DNA of 64,000 bases, from contig OX377206.1 of assembly GCA_947396885.1 (NCBI GenBank), positions 49,211,631-49,275,630 of the forward strand, read 5' to 3'. Made by a program: the position numbers and the translations under genes. Shown here one piece after another: positions 48,401-61,498 of the stretch. Each line of letters starts with the position of its first letter. Position 1 is the stretch's first letter. A model generated the notes under the pieces. The model was given only the letters and a program-made list of their open reading frames with translations, did not search any database and was not told the DNA's origin. This stretch comes from Heligmosomoides polygyrus polygyrus (taxonomy: Eukaryota; Nematoda; Chromadorea; Rhabditida; Heligmosomidae).

Positions 48401-51400
48401 GTGTTCCGCAGATCCAGCGTTAGGTGCCGGCGAAGTCGACGACTGACGCTGGGTGAGGAGTTATTACCAGATAGGTTGGGCTACGTTCCTAGCCTGGCCA
48501 GCCATACTCGAAGCCGGAATGCCTGGTGTTCCGCAGATCCAGCGTTAGGTGCCGGCGAAGTCGACGACTGACGCTGGGTGAGGAGTTATTACCAGATAGG
48601 TTGGGCTACGTTCCTAGCCTGGCCAGCCATACTCGAAGCCAGAATGCCTGGTGTGGTCCGCTCGTCCAGCCTTAGGTGCCGGCGAAGTCGACGACTGACG
48701 CTGGGTGAGGAGTTATTACCAGATAGGTTGGGCTACGTTCCTAGCCTGGCCAGCCATACTCGAAGCCGGAATGCCTGGTGTGGTCCGCACTTCCAGCGTG
48801 AGGTGCCGGCGAAGTCGACGACTGACGCTGGGTGAGGAATTATGACCAGATAGGTTGGGCTACGTTCCTAGCCTGGCCAGCCATACTCGAAGCCGGAATG
48901 CCTGGTGTGGTCCGCACGTCCAGCGTTAGGTGCCGGCGAAGTCGACGACTGACGCTGGGTGAGGAATTATCACCAGATAGGTTGGGCTACGTTCCTAGCG
49001 TGGCCAGACATACTCAAAGCCGGAATGACTGGTGTGGTCCGCACTTCCAGCGTGAGGTGCAGGCGAAGCCGACGAGTGACGCGGGGTGGGGAATTATTAC
49101 CAGATAGGTTGGGCTACGTTCCTAGCCTGGCCAGCCATACTCGAAGCCGGAATGCCTGGTGTGGTCCGCACTTCCAGCGTGAGGTGCCGGCGAAGTCGAC
49201 GACTGACGCGGGGTGGGGAATTATTGCCAGATAGGCTGGGCTACGTTCCTAGCCTGGCCAGCCATACTCGAAGCCGAAATGCCTGGTGTTCCGCAGATCC
49301 AGCGTTAGGTGCCGGCGAAGTCGACGACTGACGCCGGGTGAGGAGTTATTAGCAGATAGGTTGGGCTACGTTCCTAGCCTGGCCAGCCATACTCAAAGCC
49401 GGAATGCCTGGTGTAGTCCGCAGGTTCAGCCTCAGGGAGCTGCGAAGCCAACGACTGAGGCTGGGTGAGGAAATATCACCAGATAGGTTGGGCTACGTTC
49501 CTAGCCTGGCCAGCCATACTCGAAGCCGGAATGCCTGGTGTGGTCCGCACTTCCAGCGTGAGGTGCCGGCGAAGTCGACGACTGACGCGGGGTGGGGAAT
49601 TATTGCCAGATAGGCTGGGCTACGTTCCTAGCCTGGCCAGCCATACTCGAAACCGAAATGCCTGGTGTTCCGCAGATCCAGCGTTAGGTGCCGGCGAAGT
49701 CGACGACTGACGCCGGGTGAGGAGTTATTAGCAGATAGGTTGGGCTACGTTCCTAGCCTGGCCAGCCATACTCAAAGCCGGAATGCCTGGTGTGGTCCGC
49801 AGGTTCAGCCTCAGGGAGCTGCGAAGCCAACGACTGAGGCTGGGTGAGGAAATATCACCAGATAGGTTGGGCTACGTTCCTAACCTGGCCAGCCATACTC
49901 GAAGCCGGAATGCCTGGTGTGGTCCGCTCGCCCATCGTTAGGTGCCGGCGAAGTCGACGACTGACGTTGGGTGAGAAAGGATCACCAGCTGGGTTGCGCT
50001 ACGTTCTTAGCGTGGCCAGCCATACCCTATGTCGGAATGCCTGGCCTAGCCCGCGACACTGGTGGAGGAAAGACCACCAACTAGATTGGGCTACGTTCCT
50101 AGCGTGGCCAGCCATACTCGAAGCCGAAATGCCTGGTGTTCCGCAGATCCAGCGTTAGGTGCCGGCGAAGTCGACGACTGACGCTGGGTGAGGAAATATC
50201 ACCAGATAGGTTGGGCTACGTTCCTAGCCTGGCCAGCCATACTCGAAGCCGGAATGCCTGGTGTGGTCCGCTCGCCCATCGTTAGGTGCCGGCGAAGTCG
50301 ACGACTGACGCTGGGTGAGGAATTATCACCAGATAGGTTGGGCTACGTTCCTAGCCTGGCCAGCCATACTCAAAGCCGGAATGACTGGTGTGGTCCGCAC
50401 TTCCAGCGTGAGGTGCCGGCGAAGCCGACGAGTGACGCGGGGTGGGGAATTATTGCCAGATAGGTTGGGCTACGTTCCTAGCCTGGCCAGCCATACTCGA
50501 AGCCGGAATGCCTGGTGTGGTCCGCACTTCCAGCGTGAGGTGCCGGCGAAGTCGACGACTGAGGCTGGGTGAGGAATTATGACCAGATAGGTTGGGCTAC
50601 GTTCCTAGCCTGGCCAGCCATACCCTATGTCGGAATGCCTGGCCTAGCCCGCGACACTGGTGGAGGAAGGACCACCAACTAGATTGGGCTACGTTCCTAG
50701 CGTGGCCAGCCATACTCGAAGCCGAAATGCCTGGTGTTCCGCAGATCCAGCGTTAGGTGCCGGCGAAGTCGACGACTGACGCTGGGTGAGAAAGGATCAC
50801 CAGCTGGGTTGCGCTACGTTCTTAGCGTGGCCAGCCATACCCTATGTCGGAATGCCTGGCCTAGCCCGCGACACTGGTGGAGGAAGGACCACCAACTAGA
50901 TTGGGCTACGTTCCTAGCGTGGCCAGCCATACTCGAAGCCGAAATGCCTGGTGTTCCGCAGATCCAGCGTTAGGTGCCGGCGAAGTCGACGACTGACGCT
51001 GGGTGAGGAGTTATTACCAGATAGGTTGGGCTACGTTCCTAGCCTGGCCAGCCATACTCGAAGCCGGAATGCCTGGTGTTCCGCAGATCCAGCGTTAGGT
51101 GCCGGCGAAGTCGACGACTGACGCTGGGTGAGGAGTTATTACCAGATAGGTTGGGCTACGTTCCTAGCCTGGCCAGCCATACTCGAAGCCAGAATGCCTG
51201 GTGTGGTCCGCTCGTCCAGCCTTAGGTGCCGGCGAAGTCGACGACTGACGCTGGGTGAGGAGTTATTACCAGATAGGTTGGGCTACGTTCCTAGCCTGGC
51301 CAGCCATACTCGAAGCCGGAATGCCTGGTGTGGTCCGCACTTCCAGCGTGAGGTGCCGGCGAAGTCGACGACTGACGCTGGGTGAGGAATTATGACCAGA

Positions 51401-51790
51401 TAGGTTGGGCTACGTTCCTAGCCTGGCCAGCCATACTCGAAGCCGGAATGCCTGGTGTGGTCCGCACGTCCAGCGTTAGGTGCCGGCGAAGTCGACGACT
51501 GACGCTGGGTGAGGAATTATCACCAGATAGGTTGGGCTACGTTCCTAGCGTGGCCAGACATACTCAAAGCCGGAATGACTGGTGTGGTCCGCACTTCCAG
51601 CGTGAGGTGCAGGCGAAGCCGACGAGTGACGCGGGGTGGGGAATTATTACCAGATAGGTTGGGCTACGTTCCTAGCCTGGCCAGCCATACTCGAAGCCGG
51701 AATGCCTGGTGTGGTCCGCACTTCCAGCGTGAGGTGCCGGCGAAGTCGACGACTGACGCTGGGTGAGAAAGGATCACCAGCTGGGTTGCG
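45474..51790. repeat. 2550-bp higher-order tandem, about 2.5 copies
   Basis: Copies start at 45474, 48024 and 50574; the third continues to about 51.8 kb. Shared private forms include TTCCTAACCTGG (47333, 49883), GGTGTAGTCCGC (46863, 49413), CTCGAAACCGAAATG (47098, 49648), AGATAGGCTGGGC, and GTGCAGGCG (49058, 51608). In the first copy, about 46.15-46.7 kb holds a different set of units, also found near 52.0-52.5 kb. Confidence 0.88.
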
Positions 51791-52362
51791 CTACGTTCTT
51801 AGCGTGGCCAGCCATACCCTATGTCGGAATGCCTGGCCTAGCCCGCGACACTGGTGGAGGAAGGACCACCAACTAGATTGGGCTACGTTCCTAGCGTGGC
51901 CAGCCATACTCGAAGCCGAAATGCCTGGTGTTCCGCAGATCCAGCGTTAGGTGCCGGCGAAGTCGACGACTGACGCCGGGTGAGGAGTTATTAGCAGATA
52001 GGTTGGGCTACGTTCCTAGCCTGGCCAGCCATACTCGAAGCCGGAATGCCTGGTGTGGTCCGCTCGCCCATCGTTAGGTGCCGGCGAAGTCGACGACTGA
52101 CGCTGGGTGAGGAATTATCACCAGATAGGTTGGGCTACGTTCCTAGCGTGGCCAGACATACTCAAAGCGGGAATGACTGGGGTGGTCCGCACTTCCAGCG
52201 TGAGGTGCCGGCGAAGCCGACGAGTGACGCGGGGTGGGGAATTATTGCCAGATAGGTTGGGCTACGTTCCTAGCCTGGCCAGCCATACTCGAAGCCGGAA
52301 TGCCTGGTGTGGTCCGCACGTCCAGCGTTAGGTGCCGGCGAAGTCGACGACTGACGCTGGGT

Positions 52363-53374
52363 GAGGAATTATCACCAGATAGGTTGGGCTACGTTCCTAG
52401 CGTGGCCAGCCATACTCGAAGCCGGAATGCCTGGTGTGGTCCGCACTTCCAGCGTGAGGTGCCGGCGAAGTCGACGAGTGACGCGGGGTGGGGAATTATT
52501 GCCAGATAGGTTGGGCTACGTTCCTAGCCTGGCCAGCCATACTCGAAGCCGAAATGCCTGGTGTTCCGCAGATCCAGCGTTAGGTGCCGGCGAAGTCGAC
52601 GACTGACGCCGGGTGAGGAGTTATTAGCAGATAGGTTGGGCTACGTTCCTAGCCTGGCCAGCCATACTCAAAGCCGGAATGCCTGGTGTGGTCCGCAGGT
52701 TCAGCCTCAGGGAGCTGCGAAGCCAACGACTGAGGCTGGGTGAGGAAATATCACCAGATAGGTTGGGCTACGTTCCTAGCCTGGCCAGCCATACTCGAAG
52801 CCGGAATGCCTGGTGTGGTCCGCTCGCCCATCGTTAGGTGCCGGCGAAGTCGACGACTGACGCTGGGTGAGGAATTATCACCAGATAGGTTGGGCTACGT
52901 TCCTAGCGTGGCCAGCCATACTCGAAGCCGGAATGCCTGGTGTGGTCCGCACTTCCAGCGTGAGGTGCCGGCGAAGTCGACGACTGACGCGGGGTGGGGA
53001 ATTATTGCCAGATAGGTTGGGCTACGTTCCTAGCCTGGCCAGCCATACTCGAAGCCGAAATGCCTGGTGTTCCGCAGATCCAGCGTTAGGTGCCGGCGAA
53101 GTCGACGACTGACGCCGGGTGAGGAGTTATTAGCAGATAGGTTGGGCTACGTTCCTAGCCTGGCCAGCCATACTCAAAGCCGGAATGCCTGGTGTGGTCC
53201 GCAGGTTCAGCCTCAGGGAGCTGCGAAGCCAACGACTGAGGCTGGGTGAGGAAATATCACCAGATAGGTTGGGCTACGTTCCTAGCCTGGCCAGCCATAC
53301 TCGAAGCCGGAATGCCTGGTGTGGTCCGCTCGCCCATCGTTAGGTGCCGGCGAAGTCGACGACTGACGCTGGGT
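52363..53374. repeat. 506-bp higher-order tandem
   Basis: Periods 52363-52868 and 52869-53374 each contain three 127-bp units and one 125-bp unit with no short unit, a rare case of the 125-bp class being used alone. The first copy has GTCGACGAGTGACG, the second GTCGACGACTGACG. A third partial copy continues to about 53.5 kb. Confidence 0.82.
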
Positions 53375-54951
53375 GAGGAATTATCACCAGATAGGTTGGG
53401 CTACGTTTCTAGCCTGGCCAGCCATACTCGAAGCCGGAATGCCTGGTGTGGTCCGCACTTCCAGCGTGAGGTGCCGGCGAAGTCGACGACTGACGCGGGG
53501 TGGGGAATTATTACCAGATAGGTTGGGCTACGTTCCTAGCCTGGCCAGCCATACTCGAAGCCGGAATGCCTGGTGTGGTCCGCACTTCCAGCGTGAGGTG
53601 CCGGCGAAGTCGACGACTGACGCTGGGTGAGAAAGGATCACCAGCTGGGTTGCGCTACGTTCTTAGCGTGGCCAGCCAAACCCTATGTCGGAATGCCTGG
53701 CCTAGCCCGCGACACTGGTAGAGGAAGGACCACCAACTAGATTGGGCTACGTTCCTAGCGTGGCCAGCCATACTCGAAGCCGAAATGCCTGGTGTTCCGC
53801 AGATCCAGCGTTAGGTGCCGGCGAAGTCGACGACTGACGCTGGGTGAGGAGTTATTACCAGATAGGTTGGGCTACGTTCCTAGCCTGGCCAGCCATACTC
53901 GAAGCCAGAATGCCTGGTGTGGTCCGCTCGTCCAGCCTTAGGTGCCGGCGAAGTCGACGACTGACGCTGGGTGAGGAGTTATTACCAGATAGGTTGGGCT
54001 ACGTTCCTAGCCTGGCCAGCCATACTCGAAGCCGGAATGCCTGGTGTGGTCCGCACTTCCAGCGTGAGGTGCCGGCGAAGTCGACGACTGACGCTGGGTG
54101 AGGAATTATGACCAGATAGGTTGGGCTACGTTCCTAGCCTGGCCAGCCATACTCGAAGCCGGAATGCCTGGTGTGGTCCGCACGTCCAGCGTTAGGTGCC
54201 GGCGAAGTCGACGACTGACGCTGGGTGAGGAATTATCACCAGATAGGTTGGGCTACGTTCCTATCGTGGCCAGACATACTCAAAGCCGGAATGACTGGTG
54301 TGGTCCGCAGGTTCAGCCTCAGGGAGCTGCGAAGCCAACGACTGAGGCTGGGTGAGGAAATATCACCAGATAGGTTGGGCTACGTTCCTAGCCTGGCCAG
54401 CCATACTCGAAGCCGGAATGCCTGGTGTGGTCCGCTCGCCCATCGTTAGGTGCCGGCGAAGTCGACGACTGACGCTGGGTGAGAAAGGATCACCAGCTGG
54501 GTTGCGCTACGTTCTTAGCGTGGCCAGCCATACCCTATGTCGGAATGCCTGGCCTAGCCCGCGACACTGGTGGAGGAAGGACCACCAACTAGATTGGGCT
54601 ACGTTCCTAGCGTGGCCAGCCATACTCGAAGCCGAAATGCCTGGTGTTCCGCAGATCCAGCGTTAGGTGCCGGCGAAGTCGACGACTGACGCTGGGTGAG
54701 GAATTATCACCAGATAGGTTGGGCTACGTTCCTAGCGTGGCCAGACATACTCAAAACCGGAATGACTGGTGTGGTCCGCAGGTTCAGCCTCAGGGGGCTG
54801 CGAAGCCAACGACTGAGGCTGGGTGAGGAAATATCACCAGATAGGTTGGGCTACGTTCCTAGCCTGGCCAGCCATACTCGAAGCCGGAATGCCTGGTGTG
54901 GTCCGCTTGCCCATCGTTAGGTGCCGGCGAAGTCGACGACTGACGCTGGGT

Positions 54952-55834
54952 GAGGAATTATCACCAGATAGGTTGGGCTACGTTCCTAGCGTGGCCAGAC
55001 ATACTCAAAGCCGGAATGACTGGTGTGGTCCGCAGGTTCAGCCTCAGGGAGCTGCGAAGCCAACGACTGAGGCTGGGTGAGGAAATATCACCAGATAGGT
55101 TGGGCTACGTTCCTAGCCTGGCCAGCCATACTCAAAGCCGGAATGACTGGTGTGGTCCGCACTTCCAGCGTGAGGTGCCGGCGAAGCCGACGAGTGACGC
55201 GGGGTGGGGAATTATTGCCAGATAGGTTGGGCTACGTTCCTAGCCTGGCCAGCCATACTCGAAGCCGGAATGCCTGGTGTGGTCCGCACTTCCAGCGTGA
55301 GGTGCCGGCGAAGTCGACGACTGACGCTGGGTGAGGAATTATGACCAGATAGGTTGGGCTACGTTCCTAGCCTGGCCAGCCATACCCTATGTCGGAATGC
55401 CTGGCCTAGCCCGCGACACTGGTGGAGGAAGGACCACCAACTAGATTGGGCTACGTTCCTAGCGTGGCCAGCCATACTCGAAGCCGAAATGCCTGGTGTT
55501 CCGCAGATCCAGCGTTAGGTGCCGGCGAAGTCGACGACTGACGCTGGGTGAGGAGTTATTACCAGATAGGTTGGGCTACGTTCCTAGCGTGGCCAGACAT
55601 ACTCAAAGCCGGAATGCCTGGTGTGGTCCGCACTTCCAGCGTGAGGTGCCGGCGAAGCCGACGAGTGACGCGGGGTGGGGAATTATTACCAGATAGGTTG
55701 GGCTACGTTCCTAGCCTGGCCAGCCATACTCGAAGCCGGAATGCCTGGTCTGGTCCGCATTTCCAGCGTGAGGTGCCGGCGAAGTCGACGACTGACGCTG
55801 GGTGAGAAAGGATCACCAGCTGGGTTGCGCTAGG
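54952..55834. repeat. Segment matching 27.1-28.0 kb
   Basis: Matches 27123-28005 at offset 27,829, including GGTCTGGTCCGC and the following GCTAGGTTC short unit. It has CATTTCC where 27.9 kb has CACTTCC. This is the longest-range clear copy in the window. Confidence 0.78.
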
Positions 55835-56658
55835 TTCTTAGCGTGGCCAGCCATACCCTATGTCGGAATGCCTGGCCTAGCCCGCGACACTGGTGGAGGA
55901 AGGACCACCAACTAGATTGGGCTACGTTCCTAGCGTGGCCAGCCATACTCGAAGCCGAAATGCCTGGTGTTCCGCAGATCCAGCGTTAGGTGCCGGCGAA
56001 GTCGACGACTGACGCTGGGTGAGGAATTATCACCAGATAGGTTGGGCTACGTTCCTAGCGTGGCCAGACATACTCAAAGCCGGAATGACTGGTGTGGTCC
56101 GCAGGTTCAGCCTCAGGGAGCTGCGAAGCCAACGACTGAGGCTGGGTGAGGAAATATCACCAGATAGGTTGGGCTACGTTCCTAGCCTGGCCAGCCATAC
56201 TCGAAGCCGGAATGCCTGGTGTGGTCCGCTCGCCCATCGTTAGGTGCCGGCGAAGTCGACGACTGACGCTGGGTGAAGAATTATCACCAGATAGGTTGGG
56301 CTACGTTCCTAGCGTGGCCAGACATACTCAAAGCCGGAATGACTGGTGTGGTCCGCAGGTTCAGCCTCAGGGAGCTGCGAAGCCAACGACTGAGGCTGGG
56401 TGAGGAAATATCACCAGATAGGTTGGGCTACGTTCCTAGCCTGGCCAGCCATACTCAAAGCCGGAATGACTGGTGTGGTCCGCACTTCCAGCGTGAGGTG
56501 CCGGCGAAGCCGACGAGTGACGCGGGGTGGGGAATTATTGCCAGATAGGTTGGGCTACGTTCCTAGCCTGGCCAGCCATACTCGAAGCCGGAATGCCTGG
56601 TGTGTTCCGCACTTCCAGCGTGAGGTGCCGGCGAAGTCGACGACTGAGGCTGGGTGAG
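55335..56658. repeat. Higher-order copy E1 (partners 59.9 and 62.7 kb)
   Basis: Matches 59882 on at offset 4,547. Its private variants are GGGTGAAGAATTATC (near 56273) and GTGTGTTCCGC (near 56602). Confidence 0.85.
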
Positions 56659-57597
56659 GAATTATGACCAGATAGGTTGGGCTACGTTCCTAGCCTGGCC
56701 AGCCATACCCTATGTCGGAATGCCTGGCCTAGCCCGCGACACTGGTGGAGGAAGGACCACCAACTAGATTGGGCTACGTTCCTAGCGTGGCCAGCCATAC
56801 TCGAAGCCGAAATGCCTGGTGTTCCGCAGATCCAGCGTTAGGTGCCGGCGAAGTCGACGACTGACGCTGGGTGAGGAGTTATTACCAGATAGGTTGGGCT
56901 ACGTTCCTAGCGTGGCCAGACATACTCAAAGCCGGAATGCCTGGTGTGGTCCGCACTTCCAGCGTGAGGTGCCGGCGAAGCCGACGAGTGACGCGGGGTG
57001 GGGAATTATTACCAGATAGGTTGGGCTACGTTCCTAGCCTGGCCAGCCATACTCGAAGCCGGAATGCCTGGTGTGGTCCGCTCGCCCATCGTTAGGTGCC
57101 GGCGAAGTCGACGACTGACGCTGGGTGAGGAATTATCACCAGATAGGTTGGGCTACGTTTCTAGCCTGGCCAGCCATACTCGAAGCCGGAATGCCTGGTG
57201 TGGTCCGCACTTCCAGCGTGAGGTGCCGGCGAAGTCGACGACTGACGCGGGGTGGGGAATTATTACCAGATAGGTTGGGCTACGTTCCTAGCCTGGCCAG
57301 CCATACTCGAAGCCGGAATGCCTGGTGTGGTCCGCACTTCCAGCGTGAGGTGCCGGCGAAGTCGACGACTGACGCTGGGTGAGAAAGGATCACCAGCTGG
57401 GTTGCGCTACGTTCTTAGCGTGGCCAGCCATACCCTATGTCGGAATGCCTGGCCTAGCCCGCGACACTGGTGGAGGAAGGACCACCAACTAGATTGGGCT
57501 ACGTTCCTAGCGTGGCCAGCCATACTCGAAGCCGAAATGCCTGGTGTTCCGCAGATCCAGCGTTAGGTGCCGGCGAAGTCGACGACTGACGCTGGGT

Positions 57598-59879
57598 GAG
57601 GAATTATCACCAGATAGGTTGGGCTACGTTCCTAGCGTGGCCAGACATACTCAAAACCGGAATGACTGGTGTGGTCCGCAGGTTCAGCCTCAGGGGGCTG
57701 CGAAGCCAACGACTGAGGCTGGGTGAGGAAATATCACCAGATAGGTTGGGCTACGTTCCTAGCCTGGCCAGCCATACTCGAAGCCGGAATGCCTGGTGTG
57801 GTCCGCTTGCCCATCGTTAGGTGCCGGCGAAGTCGACGACTGACGCTGGGTGAGGAATTATCACCAGATAGGTTGGGCTACGTTCCTAGCGTGGCCAGAC
57901 ATACTCAAAGCCGGAATGACTGGTGTGGTCCGCACTTCCAGCGTGAGGTGCCGGCGAAGCCGACGAGTGACGCTGGGTGGGGAATTATTGCCAGATAGGT
58001 TGGGCTACGTTCCTAGCCTGGCCAGCCATACTCGAAGCCGGAATGACTGGTGTGGTCCGCACTTCCAGCGTGAGGTGCCGGCGAAGCCGACGAGTGACGC
58101 TGGGTGGGGAATTATTGCCAGATAGGTTGGGCTACGTTCCTAGCCTGGCCAGCCATACTCGAAGCCGGAATGCCTGGTGTGGTCCGCACTTCCAGCGTGA
58201 GGTGCCGGCGAAGTCGACGACTGACGCTGGGTGAGGAATTATGACCAGATAGGTTGGGCTACGTTCCTAGCCTGGCCAGCCATACTCGAAGCCGAAATGC
58301 CTGGTGTTCCGCAGATCCAGCGTTAGGTGCCGGCGAAGTCGACGACTGACGCTGGGTGAGGAATTATCACCAGATAGGTTGGGCTACGTTCCTAGCGTGG
58401 CCAGACATACTCAAAACCGGAATGACTGGTGTGGTCCGCAGGTTCAGCCTCAGGGAGCTGCGAAGCCAACGACTGAGGCTGGGTGAGGAAATATCACCAG
58501 ATAGGTTGGGCTACGTTCCTAGCCTGGCCAGCCATACTCAAAGCCGGAATGACTGGTGTGGTCCGCACTTCCAGCGTGAGGTGCCGGCGAAGCCGACGAG
58601 TGACGCTGGGTGGGGAATTATTGCCAGATAGGTTGGGCTACGTTCCTAGCCTGGCCAGCCATACTCGAAGCCGGAATGCCTGGTGTGGTCCGCACTTCCA
58701 GCGTGAGGTGCCGGCGAAGTCGACGACTGACGCTGGGTGAGGAATTATCACCAGATAGGTTGGGCTACGTTCCTAGCGTGGCCAGACATACTCAAAACCG
58801 GAATGACTGGTGTGGTCCGCAGGTTCAGCCTCAGGGGGCTGCGAAGCCAACGACTGAGGCTGGGTGAGGAAATATCACCAGATAGGTTGGGCTACGTTCC
58901 TAGCCTGGCCAGCCATACTCGAAGCCGGAATGCCTGGTGTGGTCCGCTTGCCCATCGTTAGGTGCCGGCGAAGTCGACGACTGACGCTGGGTGAGGAATT
59001 ATCACCAGATAGGTTGGGCTACGTTCCTAGCGTGGCCAGACATACTCAAAGCCGGAATGACTGGTGTGGTCCGCACTTCCAGCGTGAGGTGCCGGCGAAG
59101 CCGACGAGTGACGCTGGGTGGGGAATTATTGCCAGATAGGTTGGGCTACGTTCCTAGCCTGGCCAGCCATACTCGAAGCCGGAATGACTGGTGTGGTCCG
59201 CACTTCCAGCGTGAGGTGCCGGCGAAGCCGACGAGTGACGCTGGGTGGGGAATTATTGCCAGATAGGTTGGGCTACGTTCCTAGCCTGGCCAGCCATACT
59301 CGAAGCCGGAATGCCTGGTGTGGTCCGCACTTCCAGCGTGAGGTGCCGGCGAAGTCGACGACTGACGCTGGGTGAGGAATTATGACCAGATAGGTTGGGC
59401 TACGTTCCTAGCCTGGCCAGCCATACTCGAAGCCGAAATGCCTGGTGTTCCGCAGATCCAGCGTTAGGTGCCGGCGAAGTCGACGACTGACGCTGGGTGA
59501 GGAATTATCACCAGATAGGTTGGGCTACGTTCCTAGCGTGGCCAGACATACTCAAAACCGGAATGACTGGTGTGGTCCGCAGGTTCAGCCTCAGGGAGCT
59601 GCGAAGCCAACGACTGAGGCTGGGTGAGGAAATATCACCAGATAGGTTGGGCTACGTTCCTAGCCTGGCCAGCCATACTCAAAGCCGGAATGACTGGTGT
59701 GGTCCGCACTTCCAGCGTGAGGTGCCGGCGAAGCCGACGAGTGACGCTGGGTGGGGAATTATTGCCAGATAGGTTGGGCTACGTTCCTAGCCTGGCCAGC
59801 CATACTCGAAGCCGGAATGCCTGGTGTGGTCCGCACTTCCAGCGTGAGGTGCCGGCGAAGTCGACGACTGACGCTGGGT
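57598..59879. repeat. 1141-bp higher-order tandem, two copies
   Basis: Periods 57598-58738 and 58739-59879 contain eight 127-bp units and one 125-bp unit. Both have CTCAGGGGGCTG, GGTCCGCTTGCCC and the GACGCTGGGTGGGG tail. The first two markers are also at 54.7-54.9 kb. Near 58.2 and 59.4 kb a 125-bp tail occurs without a preceding short unit. No difference was noticed between the two copies, so this may be among the youngest events. Confidence 0.86.
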
Positions 59880-59881
59880 GA

Positions 59882-61205
59882 GGAATTATGACCAGATAGG
59901 TTGGGCTACGTTCCTAGCCTGGCCAGCCATACCCTATGTCGGAATGCCTGGCCTAGCCCGCGACACTGGTGGAGGAAGGACCACCAACTAGATTGGGCTA
60001 CGTTCCTAGCGTGGCCAGCCATACTCGAAGCCGAAATGCCTGGTGTTCCGCAGATCCAGCGTTAGGTGCCGGCGAAGTCGACGACTGACGCTGGGTGAGG
60101 AGTTATTACCAGATAGGTTGGGCTACGTTCCTAGCGTGGCCAGACATACTCAAAGCCGGAATGCCTGGTGTGGTCCGCACTTCCAGCGTGAGGTGCCGGC
60201 GAAGCCGACGAGTGACGCGGGGTGGGGAATTATTACCAGATAGGTTGGGCTACGTTCCTAGCCTGGCCAGCCATACTCGAAGCCGGAATGCCTGGTCTGG
60301 TCCGCATTTCCAGCGTGAGGTGCCGGCGAAGTCGACGACTGACGCTGGGTGAGAAAGGATCACCAGCTGGGTTGCGCTAGGTTCTTAGCGTGGCCAGCCA
60401 TACCCTATGTCGGAATGCCTGGCCTAGCCCGCGACACTGGTGGAGGAAGGACCACCAACTAGATTGGGCTACGTTCCTAGCGTGGCCAGCCATACTCGAA
60501 GCCGAAATGCCTGGTGTTCCGCAGATCCAGCGTTAGGTGCCGGCGAAGTCGACGACTGACGCTGGGTGAGGAATTATCACCAGATAGGTTGGGCTACGTT
60601 CCTACCGTGGCCAGACATACTCAAAGCCGGAATGACTGGTGTGGTCCGCAGGTTCAGCCTCAGGGAGCTGCGAAGCCAACGACTGAGGCTGGGTGAGGAA
60701 ATATCACCAGATAGGTTGGGCTACGTTCCTAGCCTGGCCAGCCATACTCGAAGCCGGAATGCCTGGTGTGGTCCGCTCGCCCATCGTTAGGTGCCGGCGA
60801 AGTCGACGACTGACGCTGGGTGAGGAATTATCACCAGATAGGTTGGGCTACGTTCCTAGCGTGGCCAGACATACTCAAAGCCGGAATGACTGGTGTGGTC
60901 CGCAGGTTCAGCCTCAGGGAGCTGCGAAGCCAACGACTGAGGCTGGGTGAGGAAATATCACCAGATAGGTTGGGCTACGTTCCTAGCCTGGCCAGCCATA
61001 CTCAAAGCCGGAATGACTGGTGTGGTCCGCACTTCCAGCGTGAGGTGCCGGCGAAGCCGACGAGTGACGCGGGGTGGGGAATTATTGCCAGATAGGTTGG
61101 GCTACGTTCCTAGCCTGGCCAGCCATACTCGAAGCCGGAATGCCTGGTGTGGTCCGCACTTCCAGCGTGAGGTGCCGGCGAAGTCGACGACTGACGCTGG
61201 GTGAG
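59882..61205. repeat. Higher-order copy E2
   Basis: Shares GGTCTGGTCCGCATTTCC (near 60295) with E1 and E3, and TTCCTACCGTGG (near 60602) with E3 only, so E2 and E3 split after E1. Confidence 0.85.
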
Positions 61206-61498
61206 GAATTATGACCAGATAGGTTGGGCTACGTTCCTAGCCTGGCCAGCCATACCCTATGTCGGAATGCCTGGCCTAGCCCGCGACACTGGTGGAGGAA
61301 GGACCACCAACTAGATTGGGCTACGTTCCTAGCCTGGCCAGCCATACCCTATGTCGGAATGCCTGGCCTAGCCCGCGACACTGGTGGAGGAAGGACCACC
61401 AACTAGATTGGGCTACGTTCCTAGCGTGGCCAGCCATACTCGAAGCCGAAATGCCTGGTGTTCCGCAGATCCAGCGTTAGGTGCCGGCGAAGTCGACG
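61206..61498. repeat. Two short units in direct tandem
   Basis: CCCTATGTCGG recurs after only 92 bp (near 61255 and 61347). The first short unit has the standard-type head; the second begins GAGGAAGGACCACC, the head of the 125 class, and keeps the short tail, followed by a normal 125-bp unit. It is the only place where a short unit directly follows another. Confidence 0.82.
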
